42,105 nt of DNA from Candidatus Nanopelagicales bacterium (GTDB taxonomy: Bacteria > Actinomycetota > Actinomycetes > Nanopelagicales > Nanopelagicaceae): positions 1 through 42,105 of the forward strand of contig JAURGA010000010.1 in assembly GCA_030834095.1 (NCBI GenBank). Reading direction: 5' to 3'. The position numbers and the translations under genes were made by a program. The stretch's first letter is position 1; the number at the start of each line of letters is the position of its first letter. This document shows positions 1-9,440 of the stretch, in pieces. The notes below the pieces were generated by a model that worked only from the letters and a program-made list of their open reading frames with translations, made no database searches and was not told where the DNA came from.

Positions 1-990
1 ACGAATTGCACTTGACCCTAAATCTCCAGATGCAACATCTATAACTCTAAATGGAACTTCCATTGCCTTTAGAAAATCTTTCTCCCATTCGAGAAGTCGC
101 AAATGTTCCGCCTTCGCATCTTCAGGTTTAACAAATGAAAACATTTCAACTTTATCGAATTGATGGACACGGATAATTCCGCGGGTATCTTTGCCGTAAG
201 TCCCAGCCTCGCGACGGAAGCATGATGAATAACCGGCATACCTAATAGGCAAATTCTCAACAATTTCATCCATGTGATACGCAGCAAGTGGGACTTCACT
301 TGTTCCAACCAAATAAACATCATCTTCTTCTAAGTGATAAACATTCTCCGCGGCTTGGCCAAGAAATCCGGTGCCCTCCATCGCAGCTGGATTTACCAGA
401 ACTGGTGGAATTACCGGAATGAATCCAGCTTTAACTGCTGATGAGATTGCAAAATTAACGAGTGCAAATTCCAGCATCGCACCAGGACCTGTTAAGTAAT
501 AAGAACGCGACCCTGCAACTTTTGCCCCGCGTTCGGTATCAATCGCCTTAAGCAATTTTCCTAATTCCACATGATCTTTTGGTTCAAAACCCTCGCCCTT
601 AAAATCGCGTGGCATACCAATTTCTTCAATTACCTTGAAATCTTCTTCGCCACCAACTGGCGCATCTAAATCAATTAAATTTGAAATCTTTAATAAGTAT
701 TCACGTGTTTTAGCTTCAAGCTCGCCGCGCTTGGCATCTGCTGCCTTGACCTTATTTGCTAGCTCTTTTGCATTCTCTAAAAGCGCCGTTTTCTCATCAC
801 CTTTAGCTGCACCAACTGATTTAGATAGGGCATTTTGTTCAGCACGAATAGTTTCGAATTCACTTAGCGCCGCCTTACTTAGGGCATCGGCTTCGATTAG
901 TTGGTCTACAACTGCAACATCTTCGCCACGAACTTTCTGAGAATGGCGAATTGCATCGGGATTTTCCCGTAAAGTTTTCAGATCAATCAC
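1..990 (-). CDS. serS: Seryl-tRNA synthetase, C-terminal end beyond the window
   Basis: Charges tRNA-Ser with serine in the cytoplasm. The frame is open from a GTG at 990 to the window edge and gives 330 residues of a protein that is normally about 420, so motif 3 and the C terminus lie outside. Residues about 30-105 form the charged, alanine-rich antiparallel coiled-coil arm that grips tRNA-Ser. The TSE serine-binding motif is at 230-232 and class II motif 2 (FRREAG) at 258-263. No ATG is available in a suitable place; GTG puts the typical IDLKTLREN start at the N terminus. It follows pheA by 14 bases and is probably the last gene of the tadA-associated/tadA/pheA/serS run on this strand. Nothing unusual seen. 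Confidence 0.97.
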   Translation of the reverse strand, partial: MIDLKTLRENPDAIRHSQKVRGEDVAVVDQLIEADALSKAALSEFETIRAEQNALSKSVGAAKGDEKTALLENAKELANKVKAADAKRGELEAKTREYLLKISNLIDLDAPVGGEEDFKVIEEIGMPRDFKGEGFEPKDHVELGKLLKAIDTERGAKVAGSRSYYLTGPGAMLEFALVNFAISSAVKAGFIPVIPPVLVNPAAMEGTGFLGQAAENVYHLEEDDVYLVGTSEVPLAAYHMDEIVENLPIRYAGYSSCFRREAGTYGKDTRGIIRVHQFDKVEMFSFVKPEDAKAEHLRLLEWEKDFLKAMEVPFRVIDVASGDLGSSAIR

Positions 991-1004
991 GTGTGCAAGC
1001 CTAT

Positions 1005-1850
1005 CTAGTTACTTTTACCAACACGTGGATATGAGCCAAGGAAACGAATGTCCTCACAAATTTTGCGCACACCTTCAATGGCTGCAGCTACTTTAGGGTC
1101 TGCAATATGTCCTTCTGCATCAATAATGAAATGGTAGTGGCCGAGTTCGCGGCCAGTCGGACGTGATTGAATAAAAGTTAAATTGACATCTTGTTTTGCA
1201 AACTCTGTAAGAATTTCCAGTAGTGCTCCAGCATGATCAATTCCAATAAAGGCAACAAGTGAAGTTCGATCATTTCCGGTTGGTTTTGGAGTTTCACCAG
1301 GTTTTTGGGCCACTACAAATCGAGTTACTGCGCCGGTGTTATCGCCGATATCGGTAGCTATAACTTTGAGACCATAATTTTTTGCAGCAATTTCAGATGC
1401 AATGGCGGCATCATAATTTCCATCTTTCAATCCCTTCGCAGCGCCAGCGGTTGATGACATCTCAACTACTTCGGCTTGGGGATAGTTCTTGGCAATATAA
1501 GAGCGGCATTGCGCTTCCGCGTGGGGATGGGTAGCAATTTTTGTAATTGGCTTACCAGCGCTTTCAGGGAGGACCATTAGCGCAAAGGAAACTGGAAGAG
1601 TTGTTTCAGCTGTTACAACAAGTGGAGTTCCGACCGCTAATTCATCCAGTGTTCTAGAAACAACACCCTCTACGGAATTTTCAATTGGAACTAAAACTTT
1701 TTCAGCTTTGCCATCGCGAACTGCGTCAAGAGCTGCAGTTACATTTGAATAAGGAACCAGAACATCTGATTCACCTGCGATTTGGCGAAGCGCTGCCTCG
1801 GTGAAAGTCCCAGTTGGACCAAGATAGGCATATGTTGTTATTGGACTCAC
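1005..1850 (-). CDS. pheA: Prephenate dehydratase
   Basis: Converts prephenate to phenylpyruvate in phenylalanine synthesis. The 281-residue protein has the monofunctional layout, with no chorismate mutase domain. The N-terminal half begins with GPxGTF-type sequence (residues 11-16), has IENSVEG at 57-63 and the catalytic Thr-Arg-Phe triplet at 176-178. An ACT domain follows from about 197, with the GALLEIL stretch at 208-214 and SRP at 229-231, the region that binds phenylalanine for feedback inhibition in this family. The usual ESRP is QSRP here. The start is GTG at 1850; no clear Shine-Dalgarno is seen. tadA ends 33 bases upstream and serS starts 14 bases downstream. Confidence 0.95.
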   Translation of the reverse strand: MSPITTYAYLGPTGTFTEAALRQIAGESDVLVPYSNVTAALDAVRDGKAEKVLVPIENSVEGVVSRTLDELAVGTPLVVTAETTLPVSFALMVLPESAGKPITKIATHPHAEAQCRSYIAKNYPQAEVVEMSSTAGAAKGLKDGNYDAAIASEIAAKNYGLKVIATDIGDNTGAVTRFVVAQKPGETPKPTGNDRTSLVAFIGIDHAGALLEILTEFAKQDVNLTFIQSRPTGRELGHYHFIIDAEGHIADPKVAAAIEGVRKICEDIRFLGSYPRVGKSN

Positions 1851-1883
1851 TGGTTAAGAGTAACCGAGCCAGTGCAGTGCTCG

Positions 1884-2348
1884 TTAACGATTATTCTTGA
1901 AGAACTCGCTTAATAGCAAAGCGCATTCGCTTTCATTCACTCCTGAAATAACTTCAACCTGATGCAGCGTTCTTGGATCACGCAGAACATCCCAAACTGA
2001 GCCAACCGCACCAGCTTTTGCATCCCAAGCACCAAATACCAATGTCTTTATTCTTGCCTGCGAAATTGCACCTGCGCACATTGGGCAAGGTTCAAGTGTC
2101 ACGACAATTGTGTGACCATCCAAACGCCAAGAACTATTTGCGATTGCAGCTTCACGAAGAGCAATAATTTCAGCGTGTGCACTTGGATCGTTATCAATTT
2201 CTCTACGATTAAAACCAGTTGAAATCACTTCGCCCGCTGGATTTATTACCAGTGCACCCACTGGGACATCACCGGAAGCGAGCGCTGATTTAGCAATTTC
2301 TAACGCCTGCTGCATTTCATCTTGATAAGAATTTGAAATTAAAGACAA
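1884..2348 (-). CDS. tadA: tRNA-specific adenosine deaminase TadA
   Basis: Deaminates A34 to inosine in the tRNA-Arg(ACG) anticodon, a zinc-dependent cytidine-deaminase-fold enzyme. The zinc and proton-shuttle motif HAE is at residues 58-60, and PCPMC, with two zinc-binding cysteines, at 87-91. The 154-residue length is normal. The first start in frame is TTG at 2348, 3 bases after the upstream gene's stop; an ATG at 2315 would remove 11 residues and lacks a ribosome site. I keep the longer form. It is adjacent to the actinobacterial tadA-associated gene. Confidence 0.93.
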   Translation of the reverse strand: MSLISNSYQDEMQQALEIAKSALASGDVPVGALVINPAGEVISTGFNRREIDNDPSAHAEIIALREAAIANSSWRLDGHTIVVTLEPCPMCAGAISQARIKTLVFGAWDAKAGAVGSVWDVLRDPRTLHQVEVISGVNESECALLLSEFFKNNR

Positions 2349-2351
2349 TGT

Positions 2352-2837
2352 TTATTGGCTCTCGTAAAGTTCGGCGAATTGATTTCCAAATCCAAGTTTT
2401 GACGCTATTGCATCTAACTGTTCGTCAGGGAAAAGTTCTGGATCATCACAGAGCGCTTCAAGTTCCATTGCGCTCATGCCGAGATCTGATAGTAAATCAA
2501 TGTCACCACCAGGTTGCGAAACATCATCTTCTTCCGGGAATGGCAGATCCAGCATTTCAAGTAAGTCAGCAGCTAAATCAGACTCGAGTGCATATGTAAC
2601 ATCGCTAATCATCATTTGCATTTGAGAACCAAGCGCTCTAGCAACAACAAAATAATCTTCTTCGATTGCAATCAGCGCAATCGCCCCGCCATTGGTTGCT
2701 TGCGAATTCAATTGATCCATGATTGAACCGAGATCCCTGGCATGAGTTAGTTCCGACACATTCCAGCGACCATCTTCGTGCCACGCAATAATCCCAAAGT
2801 CTTCCACATTGCTCGACTCGTTTATCAATGCGCTCAC
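2352..2837 (-). CDS. tRNA adenosine deaminase-associated protein
   Basis: Matches the small actinobacterial family found immediately upstream of tadA; its biochemical role is not established. The C-terminal half is highly acidic, with repeated Asp/Glu/Leu-rich segments and a run of leucines. The reading frame is open upstream through the start of upp on the other strand, so the real start must be later. GTG at 2837 (162 residues) follows a G-rich stretch and leaves about 84 bases for divergent promoters; GTG at 2807 (152 residues) would start just before the conserved DFGIIAWHEDGRW segment. The gap to tadA is 3 bases, suggesting translational coupling. Confidence 0.8.
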   Translation of the reverse strand: MSALINESSNVEDFGIIAWHEDGRWNVSELTHARDLGSIMDQLNSQATNGGAIALIAIEEDYFVVARALGSQMQMMISDVTYALESDLAADLLEMLDLPFPEEDDVSQPGGDIDLLSDLGMSAMELEALCDDPELFPDEQLDAIASKLGFGNQFAELYESQ

Positions 2838-2921
2838 CCCCGGTCCTATTAATGCAGGCTTCAATACTGACACTAAAGCGGGCGTGCGACAAGCCCCACT
2901 AGCGCGAGTAAGGTATGCGTC

Positions 2922-3560
2922 GTGAAGATTCATGTAGCGAACCATCCATTGCTTGCACATAAATTGACAGTGCTTCGGGATGAAAAAACTAATTCTCCAA
3001 CTTTTCGCCAATTAACTGAAGAAATCGTCACTTTATTGGCTTACGAAGCAACGCGAGAAGTTCGCACAACTCCAGTAAAAGTTAAGACCCCAGTTGCGAT
3101 GGCCGATGGTGTCGAACTTACAAAACCAAGACCTGTAGTTGTCCCAATTTTGCGCGCTGGTCTTGGAATGCTCGAGGGAATGACTCGATTAATGCCGACA
3201 GCTGAAGTTGGTTTTCTCGGAATGATTCGCGATCACGACACTTTAAAGCCATCTACATATGCAAATCGCTTGCCCGATGATTTAACTGGACGGCAGTGCT
3301 ACATCCTTGATCCAATGCTTGCAACTGGTGGAACTCTGATTGCCGCAATCAATTACCTTCTTGAGCGCGGTGCCACCGATATCACTGCGATAACAATCTT
3401 GGCTGCACCTGAAGGAATTGCACTGCTTGAAAAAGAATTTGCTGGAAAGAACTTGCCAATAACAATTGTTACCGGTGCTCTTGATGAAAAATTAAATGAA
3501 AAGGGTTACATCGTTCCTGGTTTGGGCGATGCCGGCGATCGTTTATATGGAGTTGTGTAA
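2922..3560 (+). CDS. upp: Uracil phosphoribosyltransferase
   Basis: Salvages uracil with PRPP to make UMP. The 212-residue protein has the PRPP-binding loop DPMLATGGT at 130-138 and the C-terminal uracil-binding segment [11 protein letters not shown]. The PILRAG segment near 75-80 and the long variable hood region are typical. The start is GTG at 2922, preceded by AAGG about 10 bases upstream. It is divergent from the tadA group and only 3 bases from the following malic enzyme gene, so the two are probably cotranscribed. Confidence 0.96.
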   Translation: MKIHVANHPLLAHKLTVLRDEKTNSPTFRQLTEEIVTLLAYEATREVRTTPVKVKTPVAMADGVELTKPRPVVVPILRAGLGMLEGMTRLMPTAEVGFLGMIRDHDTLKPSTYANRLPDDLTGRQCYILDPMLATGGTLIAAINYLLERGATDITAITILAAPEGIALLEKEFAGKNLPITIVTGALDEKLNEKGYIVPGLGDAGDRLYGVV

Positions 3561-3563
3561 AAC

Positions 3564-4946
3564 ATGGCATCTACAAGTCCTGGCTACGGAATAACTATTC
3601 GCGTTGAAGGTCCGCCTTCTGCGCAACCAGTAGCAGAAGTTACAACTGCGATTACCGCTGCAGGTGCTGCAATAACTGCTCTTGACGTTGTTGAATCTTT
3701 CTTAGATCACGTAGTCATCGACGTGACTTGCGATGCAATCGATGCTGAACACGCTGAGGCAATTACTGCATCAATTGCAAGCCATCCAGAACTTACTGTT
3801 CGTAAAGTCAGTGATCGCACTTTCTTATTACACCTTGGTGGCAAGATTGAAATTCAATCTAAGGTTCCACTAAAAACCCGTGATGATCTTTCTCGTGCAT
3901 ACACCCCTGGTGTTGCTCGTATTTCACAAGCTATTGCCGCAGATAAATCAGATGCTCGGCGCCTAACAATCAAACGAAATACTGTTGCAGTTGTTACAGA
4001 TGGATCGGCTGTCTTGGGACTCGGAAATATTGGGCCAGAAGCTGCGCTTCCTGTCATGGAGGGTAAGGCTGCGCTATTCAAGAGATTTGCTGATGTTGAT
4101 GCTTGGCCAGTCTGTTTGGATACTCAAGATGTAGATGAGATTGTAAGAACTGTTCAAATCATTGCTCCAGTTTACGGTGGAATTAACCTAGAAGATATCT
4201 CTGCACCTCGTTGTTTTGAAGTTGAGCGCCGACTTCGCGATCTTCTAGATATCCCAGTTTTTCACGATGATCAACACGGAACTGCAATTGTTGTTCTTGC
4301 TGCTCTTACCAATGCGCTGAAGTTCGTTAAAAAAGATTTAGCAAAAGCAAAAATAGTAATGAGTGGAGCCGGAGCTGCCGGAACTGCAATTGCTCGGTTG
4401 TTAGTAGCAAGTGGTGCCAAAAATATTATTGGTTACGATAAAGATGGTCTGGTCTCCGAACACAAAGCCGGCGATCAAGAGATGCGCACCTGGTTTGTTG
4501 ATCACTGCTCTCCTGGAAATTTCAATGGAACAATCACAGAAGCCATGATTGGTGCCGATATCTTTATTGGTGTCAGTGCTCCGGATGTCTTAAAGGAATC
4601 TGATGTCGCCGCAATGGCTGCAGATTCTATAGTTTTTGCGCTAGCAAATCCAGATCCAGAGATTGATCCTGCGGTTGCCCGTAAATATGCAGCGGTTGTT
4701 GCTACTGGCAGAAGTGATCAACCAAACCAAATCAATAACGTTCTTGCATTCCCAGGAATCTTCCGCGGTTTACTTGATGGTCGAATCACAAAAATTACAG
4801 ACGCGATGTTGGTTGCAGCAGCTGATGCTATTTCTTCTTGTGTTACATCAGATCAGCTAAATGCAAACTTCATCGTTCCAAGTGTTTTTGATACTCAGGT
4901 TGTAACTAAAGTTGCGGACGCTGTAAAACTTGCTGGTCGCACTTAG
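3564..4946 (+). CDS. NAD(P)-dependent malic enzyme with N-terminal ACT domain
   Basis: Oxidatively decarboxylates malate to pyruvate. Residues about 5-80 form an ACT-like ligand-binding domain, suggesting allosteric control by a small molecule. The catalytic body follows: YTPGVA at 113-118 with the catalytic tyrosine, the MEGKAALFK lysine near 168, FHDDQHGT at 233-240 for metal binding, and the dinucleotide loop SGAGAAGTA at 267-275. The 460-residue length fits the ACT plus short bacterial malic enzyme form, without a C-terminal phosphotransacetylase domain. The ATG at 3564 is 3 bases after upp. It overlaps the convergent membrane-protein gene by 4 bases. Cofactor preference cannot be told from sequence alone. 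It could return C4 acids from the island's breakdown products to pyruvate, but that is inference. Confidence 0.93.
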   Translation: MASTSPGYGITIRVEGPPSAQPVAEVTTAITAAGAAITALDVVESFLDHVVIDVTCDAIDAEHAEAITASIASHPELTVRKVSDRTFLLHLGGKIEIQSKVPLKTRDDLSRAYTPGVARISQAIAADKSDARRLTIKRNTVAVVTDGSAVLGLGNIGPEAALPVMEGKAALFKRFADVDAWPVCLDTQDVDEIVRTVQIIAPVYGGINLEDISAPRCFEVERRLRDLLDIPVFHDDQHGTAIVVLAALTNALKFVKKDLAKAKIVMSGAGAAGTAIARLLVASGAKNIIGYDKDGLVSEHKAGDQEMRTWFVDHCSPGNFNGTITEAMIGADIFIGVSAPDVLKESDVAAMAADSIVFALANPDPEIDPAVARKYAAVVATGRSDQPNQINNVLAFPGIFRGLLDGRITKITDAMLVAAADAISSCVTSDQLNANFIVPSVFDTQVVTKVADAVKLAGRT

Positions 4947-5857
4947 CGCTTAAAAAGCCTTGATTGCCCACCTATAACAACACCAAGATAAGTCATCAGG
5001 ATTCCTGAGACTAAAAACCAAGAAACTGTGTTTCCGTTTGTTGGTGCAATCAGATCAATCAAGAGTGATCCGATTAATGTGCCTCCAACGCTAAAGAGTG
5101 TGAAAGTCAAAACACCAAGATGTTGGACAATTGTTGAAGTAAATGCAATATAGATAACACCAATTGTTCCTCCGGTGTAAATCCACCATGGACCAGTTGG
5201 AAGTGGAACTATTTCATCTCCGTTAAAGATTAAGAGCGCAAATAACATAAGTGCTAAAACAGAGGTTCCCATAAAGAAATTCAATAGCGAAGTTGTGAAA
5301 CTTGCCTTCGAATATTCATTGATCTGGCCATTGAGCGCACGTTGAACACCAACTAAGGCACCGGCTAACGTTGCAAGGGCAACCGCAAAAACCGAGAATG
5401 AGGCTAAGGAAATTCGATCCAGCGCTGAGATAAAAACAGCAAATACGGTTATCAAAGCTGCCATGACTCGACGTTTTGAAATCAATTTTTTGCCACCACC
5501 GGTTAAGCCAATTCGATCTACTATCAATGACATAGCGGTTTGGCCCGCAATTGATGCTACAGAATAGAGAGCCACGCCAATTATCGGCACAACTTGAGTT
5601 TGTAGTGCAACAAAACTTCCACCAAGAACTCCAGCAAAAAGTCGCCACCTTGGAATTTCTTTTGCAGCAACTGCAACACGAAGGTTTCGAATTCCAGTTT
5701 TAATTGATTTATTAAAAGGTGCAATAAGAGATATAACAATCAAACCTGAACCAAATGAGACGAGCGCCGCTTCAGTGCTATTGCCTAATAAATGCGAGAG
5801 TTCGCCATTCGCGCGCGATTGCAGCGCGATTAATACACCAGAAATCGCAGCGAGCAC
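4943..5857 (-). CDS. DMT-superfamily membrane protein, duplicated YdcZ type
   Basis: A 304-residue hydrophobic protein with about ten predicted membrane segments. The two halves resemble each other: each opens with a glycine- and alanine-rich helix followed by a VGxQxxxNGxx-like or LQSRANGE-like motif (near residues 11-20 and 165-180), the pattern of the YdcZ (DUF606) branch of the drug/metabolite transporter superfamily. The substrate is unknown. The start is GTG at 5857. It lies 31 bases after the ABC-F gene on the same strand and converges on the malic enzyme gene. Because it borders the tryptophan island an aromatic substrate is possible, but nothing in the sequence shows this. Confidence 0.8.
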   Translation of the reverse strand: MLAAISGVLIALQSRANGELSHLLGNSTEAALVSFGSGLIVISLIAPFNKSIKTGIRNLRVAVAAKEIPRWRLFAGVLGGSFVALQTQVVPIIGVALYSVASIAGQTAMSLIVDRIGLTGGGKKLISKRRVMAALITVFAVFISALDRISLASFSVFAVALATLAGALVGVQRALNGQINEYSKASFTTSLLNFFMGTSVLALMLFALLIFNGDEIVPLPTGPWWIYTGGTIGVIYIAFTSTIVQHLGVLTFTLFSVGGTLIGSLLIDLIAPTNGNTVSWFLVSGILMTYLGVVIGGQSRLFKR

Positions 5858-5888
5858 TTCAAGTCTGGCAGTTTGTGAATGTGTAATC

Positions 5889-7670
5889 TTAATTTTCGAG
5901 ACCTTCTAAAATTGTATTAGCCTGCAACCAACTCTCTTCGATTGCAGACTTCTCTTGGGATAATTTCGCTAATTCTTCCATGTTCTGGGCCAATTTTTCA
6001 TGATCGAAAGCTAGTTCACTCTGCTGACTCTCTAACTCAATAATTTGTGCTTCTAGTTTTGCGATTTGGCGCTCATACTTCGCAATCTCCTTCCGCACTT
6101 CTTTGATCTCTGCAATATTTGATGTCTTGACTTTTGGAATTACAGATCCACTAGATTCAATTGAGCTAGTTCGAAGCTTTAAATATTCATCAATGCCCCT
6201 AGGTAAATCGCGTAACTTTGAATCACCTAGTAGGCCAACAAAGCGATCACATACTCGTTCTAGGAAATATCTATCGTGCGAAATCACTAAAAGCGTGCCG
6301 CCAAAGGAGTCGAGTAAATCTTCAAGAGCAGTAAGAGTCTCGACATCAAAATCATTTGTTGGCTCATCGAGCATTAAGACATTTGGGCTATCCATTAGTA
6401 GCCGAGTCAATTGCAACCTACGTCGCTCGCCGCCCGATAAATCTCCGACCGGAGTCCACTGCGAATCTGTATTGAAACCTAACTTTTCACAGAGCTGGCT
6501 GGCTGATAACTCTTTGCCATTTCCTAATTGAACCTGGTTAGCCACTTTTTCTACTGCCTCTAGAACTCGCCAAGTTGGATCTAACTCTTCAAGATGTTGT
6601 GAGAGAAATGCAGCTTTGACTGTCACTCCCGTCGTTATCTTGCCGGCCGTAGAACTAATCTGACCAAGCAAGGCCCTAAACAAAGTTGTTTTACCAGCGC
6701 CGTTTACTCCCACAACGCCAATGCGATCACCGGGACCGATGTTCCAGTAAAGGTCTTCCAAAATTATTTTTTCACCAGCTTTAATCGTTGCTTGATGAAT
6801 TTCAAAAACTGTATTTCCCAATCTATTTGCTGCAAAATTTAGAAGCTCGGTCTCGTTTCTAGGTGGTGGCTCATTTGCAATCAAAGTGTTGGCAGCATCT
6901 ATTCTAAATTTTGGTTTTACAGTTTGTGCAGGTGCACCTCTTCGAAGCCAGGCGAGTTCTTTTCGGATCAACATATTTCGCTTGCCATCTTCAACTGTTA
7001 TCTGACGGGCTCGTTCGGCTTTAGATAAAACATATGCGGAATATCCACCGTCATAGGCCAGAACGTTTCCATCTACAACTTCCCAGATTTGATCTGAGAC
7101 TTCATCCAAGAACCAACGATCGTGAGTGATCACTACAACTGCTAATTTTGTATTGTGCTTTAAATATTGTGCAAGCCATGAAACCCCTTCAACATCTAAG
7201 TGGTTTGTTGGTTCATCCAATAAAACTAAGTCAAGATCTGCAATTAACAACTTCGCTAAATTAACCCGACGGCGTTCACCGCCAGATAAATAAGAAATCT
7301 TTCGATCAAGCAGCTCTTCGCTAATGCCGCCAAACAATCCGGTTAGGACTTCTCTGACTTTTGAATTACCGGCCCACTCATGTATTGCTAAATCTCCGAG
7401 GACGACATCGCGCACCAATGAATCCTCATCTGAGTCATCGCTCTGCCCCAATAATCCGATATTGATTGAGCCGGCTTTTGAGACCCGTCCAGAGTCTGGT
7501 GCTTCAATCCCAGCCATCACTTTAATTAGCGTGCTTTTGCCGCCACCGTTTCTGCCAACAATTCCAATTCGATCACCAGTGTTTACGCCAAGTGAGACGC
7601 CTTCCAATAACGCTCTAATATCAAAAGATTTTGAGACCGACTCTAGATTCAACAAATTAGTGACGGCCAT
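5889..7670 (-). CDS. ABC-F family ATPase, Uup-like
   Basis: A soluble tandem ATPase of the ABC-F family, which acts on the ribosome rather than in a membrane transporter. Two ABC cassettes are visible: Walker A GRNGGGKST and GVNGAGKTT, signatures LSGGERRR in both, Walker B LLDEPTNHLD and MLDEPTNDFD. A linker rich in Arg/Ala/Lys separates them. The last 75 residues or so form a strongly heptad-patterned Glu/Lys/Leu coiled coil, as in Uup. The ATG at 7670 (593 residues) gives the standard MAVTNLLNLESVSK start; an upstream in-frame start at 7727 would overlap kynU. It is divergent from kynU with 36 bases between. Exact subfamily role (translation rescue or resistance) is not decided. Confidence 0.92.
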   Translation of the reverse strand: MAVTNLLNLESVSKSFDIRALLEGVSLGVNTGDRIGIVGRNGGGKSTLIKVMAGIEAPDSGRVSKAGSINIGLLGQSDDSDEDSLVRDVVLGDLAIHEWAGNSKVREVLTGLFGGISEELLDRKISYLSGGERRRVNLAKLLIADLDLVLLDEPTNHLDVEGVSWLAQYLKHNTKLAVVVITHDRWFLDEVSDQIWEVVDGNVLAYDGGYSAYVLSKAERARQITVEDGKRNMLIRKELAWLRRGAPAQTVKPKFRIDAANTLIANEPPPRNETELLNFAANRLGNTVFEIHQATIKAGEKIILEDLYWNIGPGDRIGVVGVNGAGKTTLFRALLGQISSTAGKITTGVTVKAAFLSQHLEELDPTWRVLEAVEKVANQVQLGNGKELSASQLCEKLGFNTDSQWTPVGDLSGGERRRLQLTRLLMDSPNVLMLDEPTNDFDVETLTALEDLLDSFGGTLLVISHDRYFLERVCDRFVGLLGDSKLRDLPRGIDEYLKLRTSSIESSGSVIPKVKTSNIAEIKEVRKEIAKYERQIAKLEAQIIELESQQSELAFDHEKLAQNMEELAKLSQEKSAIEESWLQANTILEGLEN

Positions 7671-7706
7671 AGTGCAAGGGTATTTGACTATTGCTACAGT
7701 TGGAAA

Positions 7707-8981
7707 ATGGATGTAACAAATAGGCAATATGCGCTCGATCTAGATGCCAAGGACCCATTGGCGAAATTCCGGGATGAATTCATAATAAATGACCCGGCAA
7801 TTTGTTACTTGGATGGAAATTCATTAGGCCGGTTGCCAAAACGAACAATCAAGGTGATCAATGATTATTTGCTTAATGATTGGGGCGCGAAAGTTGTCGA
7901 GGGCTGGAGTGATTGGATTGAAGAGCCGTTTGCAACCGGAGATCTATTGGGGCGCACAACTCTTGGCGCGGCGGCAGGACAAGTTTTAGTCACTGATACG
8001 ACATCAGTTAATTTCTACCAACTTGCTGGCGCAGCACTTGCCGCACGACCTGACCGCAAAACCATAATTATTGATGCCGCGAATTTCCCAACCGACCGCT
8101 ATATCTTGCAAGGATATGCAAAAGAACGTGGATTAAATCTAGTCATCATCAACAATGAAGATACTGCGATTTCGCAGCACGAGCGAATCACTCCAGAAAT
8201 TCTAGAAAAATACCTGAGTGAAGATGTTGCCTTCGTAACTTTTGAAGTTATTCAATATCGGGCAGGTGCTCGCAATGATGTAAAGGCGCTAACTGATGTT
8301 GCCCGAAAATATGGCGCATTTACTATTTGGGATTGCAGTCATGCAATTGGTGCTATTGATCTGCAATTTGATAAAGATGGTGTTGATCTGGCAGTTGGTT
8401 GCACATATAAATTTGGGTTCTCTGGTCCAGGTTCTCCTGGTTGGTTATATGTTTCCAAGCGAGTGCAGAACGAATTGCAAGTTCCAATTCAAGGCTGGCA
8501 TGCCCAAGAAAATATGTTTGATATGGGACCAATATTTAAGAAAGCTGAAGGTTTAGCTGGTTTTCAAATCGCAACGCCTTCCATAATTGCGCTTCGTTCT
8601 GTGCAATCTTCATTTGGAATTATTGAAGAAGCTGGAATTAAAAATATAGAGGCAAAATGCGCAGCAGGAACTCAGATGATGATTGATCTTTATGATGCCT
8701 GGCTTGCCGATCTTGGATTTACTTTAAATACTCCAAGAGAAGCAAAATGGCGGGGTGGCCACGTTTCATTGGTTCATCCTGATGGTAAGCAAATTGCATT
8801 TGCGCTTCGCCAATTAGCGAATGTGATTCCAGATTATCGTGCGCCGAACTCAGTTAGATTAGCGATTTCACCACTTCAGAACTCTTATGCTGAAATCTGG
8901 GATGGTTTTTCAAGGCTAAAAGATTTAGTTGCCTCGGGAGATTACAAAAAGATTTCGAATACCAATTCAAAAGTAACGTAA
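7707..8981 (+). CDS. kynU: Kynureninase
   Basis: PLP-dependent hydrolysis of kynurenine to anthranilate and alanine, the step that delivers anthranilate to the ring-degrading enzymes encoded downstream. The 424-residue length fits. DGNSLG is at 36-41, ANFPTDRY at 125-132, the PLP-binding Asp and His in WDCSHAIGA (Asp209, His212), and the Schiff-base lysine is Lys235 in CTYKFGFSGPGSPG, close to the family's CSYKYLNGGPG. The ATG at 7707 has no Shine-Dalgarno, and only 36 bases separate it from the divergent ABC-F gene, so a leaderless transcript is likely. The gene converges on the mutase small subunit, with abutting stops. Could act on 3-hydroxykynurenine too, but no 3-monooxygenase gene is seen here. 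Confidence 0.93.
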   Translation: MDVTNRQYALDLDAKDPLAKFRDEFIINDPAICYLDGNSLGRLPKRTIKVINDYLLNDWGAKVVEGWSDWIEEPFATGDLLGRTTLGAAAGQVLVTDTTSVNFYQLAGAALAARPDRKTIIIDAANFPTDRYILQGYAKERGLNLVIINNEDTAISQHERITPEILEKYLSEDVAFVTFEVIQYRAGARNDVKALTDVARKYGAFTIWDCSHAIGAIDLQFDKDGVDLAVGCTYKFGFSGPGSPGWLYVSKRVQNELQVPIQGWHAQENMFDMGPIFKKAEGLAGFQIATPSIIALRSVQSSFGIIEEAGIKNIEAKCAAGTQMMIDLYDAWLADLGFTLNTPREAKWRGGHVSLVHPDGKQIAFALRQLANVIPDYRAPNSVRLAISPLQNSYAEIWDGFSRLKDLVASGDYKKISNTNSKVT

Positions 8982-9398
8982 TTAAGCGCGGGCTGTTACC
9001 GCGTTTTGCAGCCAAGAAATTATGTCTGCGGTTGGTGTTCCAGGTGTAAAGATTTCACCAACGCCCATTTCCTTGAGTGCTAACTTGTCAGCTTCAGGAA
9101 TAATTCCGCCGCCAAAAACAACAATATTTTCTGCCTTGTTATCCTTCAAGAGTTTCATAATGCGATCAAAAATTGTCATATGTGCGCCAGAAAGAATCGA
9201 AAGTCCGATAGCTTGAACATCTTCTTGAATTGCTGTTGCAATTATCTGTTCTGGACTCTGATGAAGGCCGGTGTAAATAACTTCAAATCCAGCATCGCGC
9301 AACGCACGGGCAACAACCTTTGCTCCCCGGTCATGTCCATCTAGACCAGGTTTTGCGACTACTACGCGAATCGGAACTGATTGGGATATTTCAGCCAT
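8982..9398 (-). CDS. Cobalamin-binding small subunit of acyl-CoA mutase
   Basis: Carries adenosylcobalamin for the split mutase whose large subunit is encoded at 11776-13269. The 138 residues are one B12-binding Rossmann domain: the base-off ligand motif DGHDRG with cobalt-binding His22, SILSGAH near 67-73, and FGGGIIP at 95-101. The SGAH form is that of IcmB/HcmB-type small subunits rather than the AAGH of fused methylmalonyl-CoA mutases (from memory). ATG at 9398 is preferred; GTG at 9404 would add two residues. It is divergent from meaB, with 42 bases between. Large and small subunit genes are separated and on different transcripts, which is unusual but not unknown. Confidence 0.92.
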   Translation of the reverse strand: MAEISQSVPIRVVVAKPGLDGHDRGAKVVARALRDAGFEVIYTGLHQSPEQIIATAIQEDVQAIGLSILSGAHMTIFDRIMKLLKDNKAENIVVFGGGIIPEADKLALKEMGVGEIFTPGTPTADIISWLQNAVTARA

Positions 9399-9440
9399 GG
9401 GCACAACTTATCACGAGAAATATGTCATAAGGTTTGGCAT

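Noticed and set aside
7684-7688. TTGAC half-site upstream of kynU
   Set aside because: No GTCAA arm at the right distance; a 5-base match is expected by chance.
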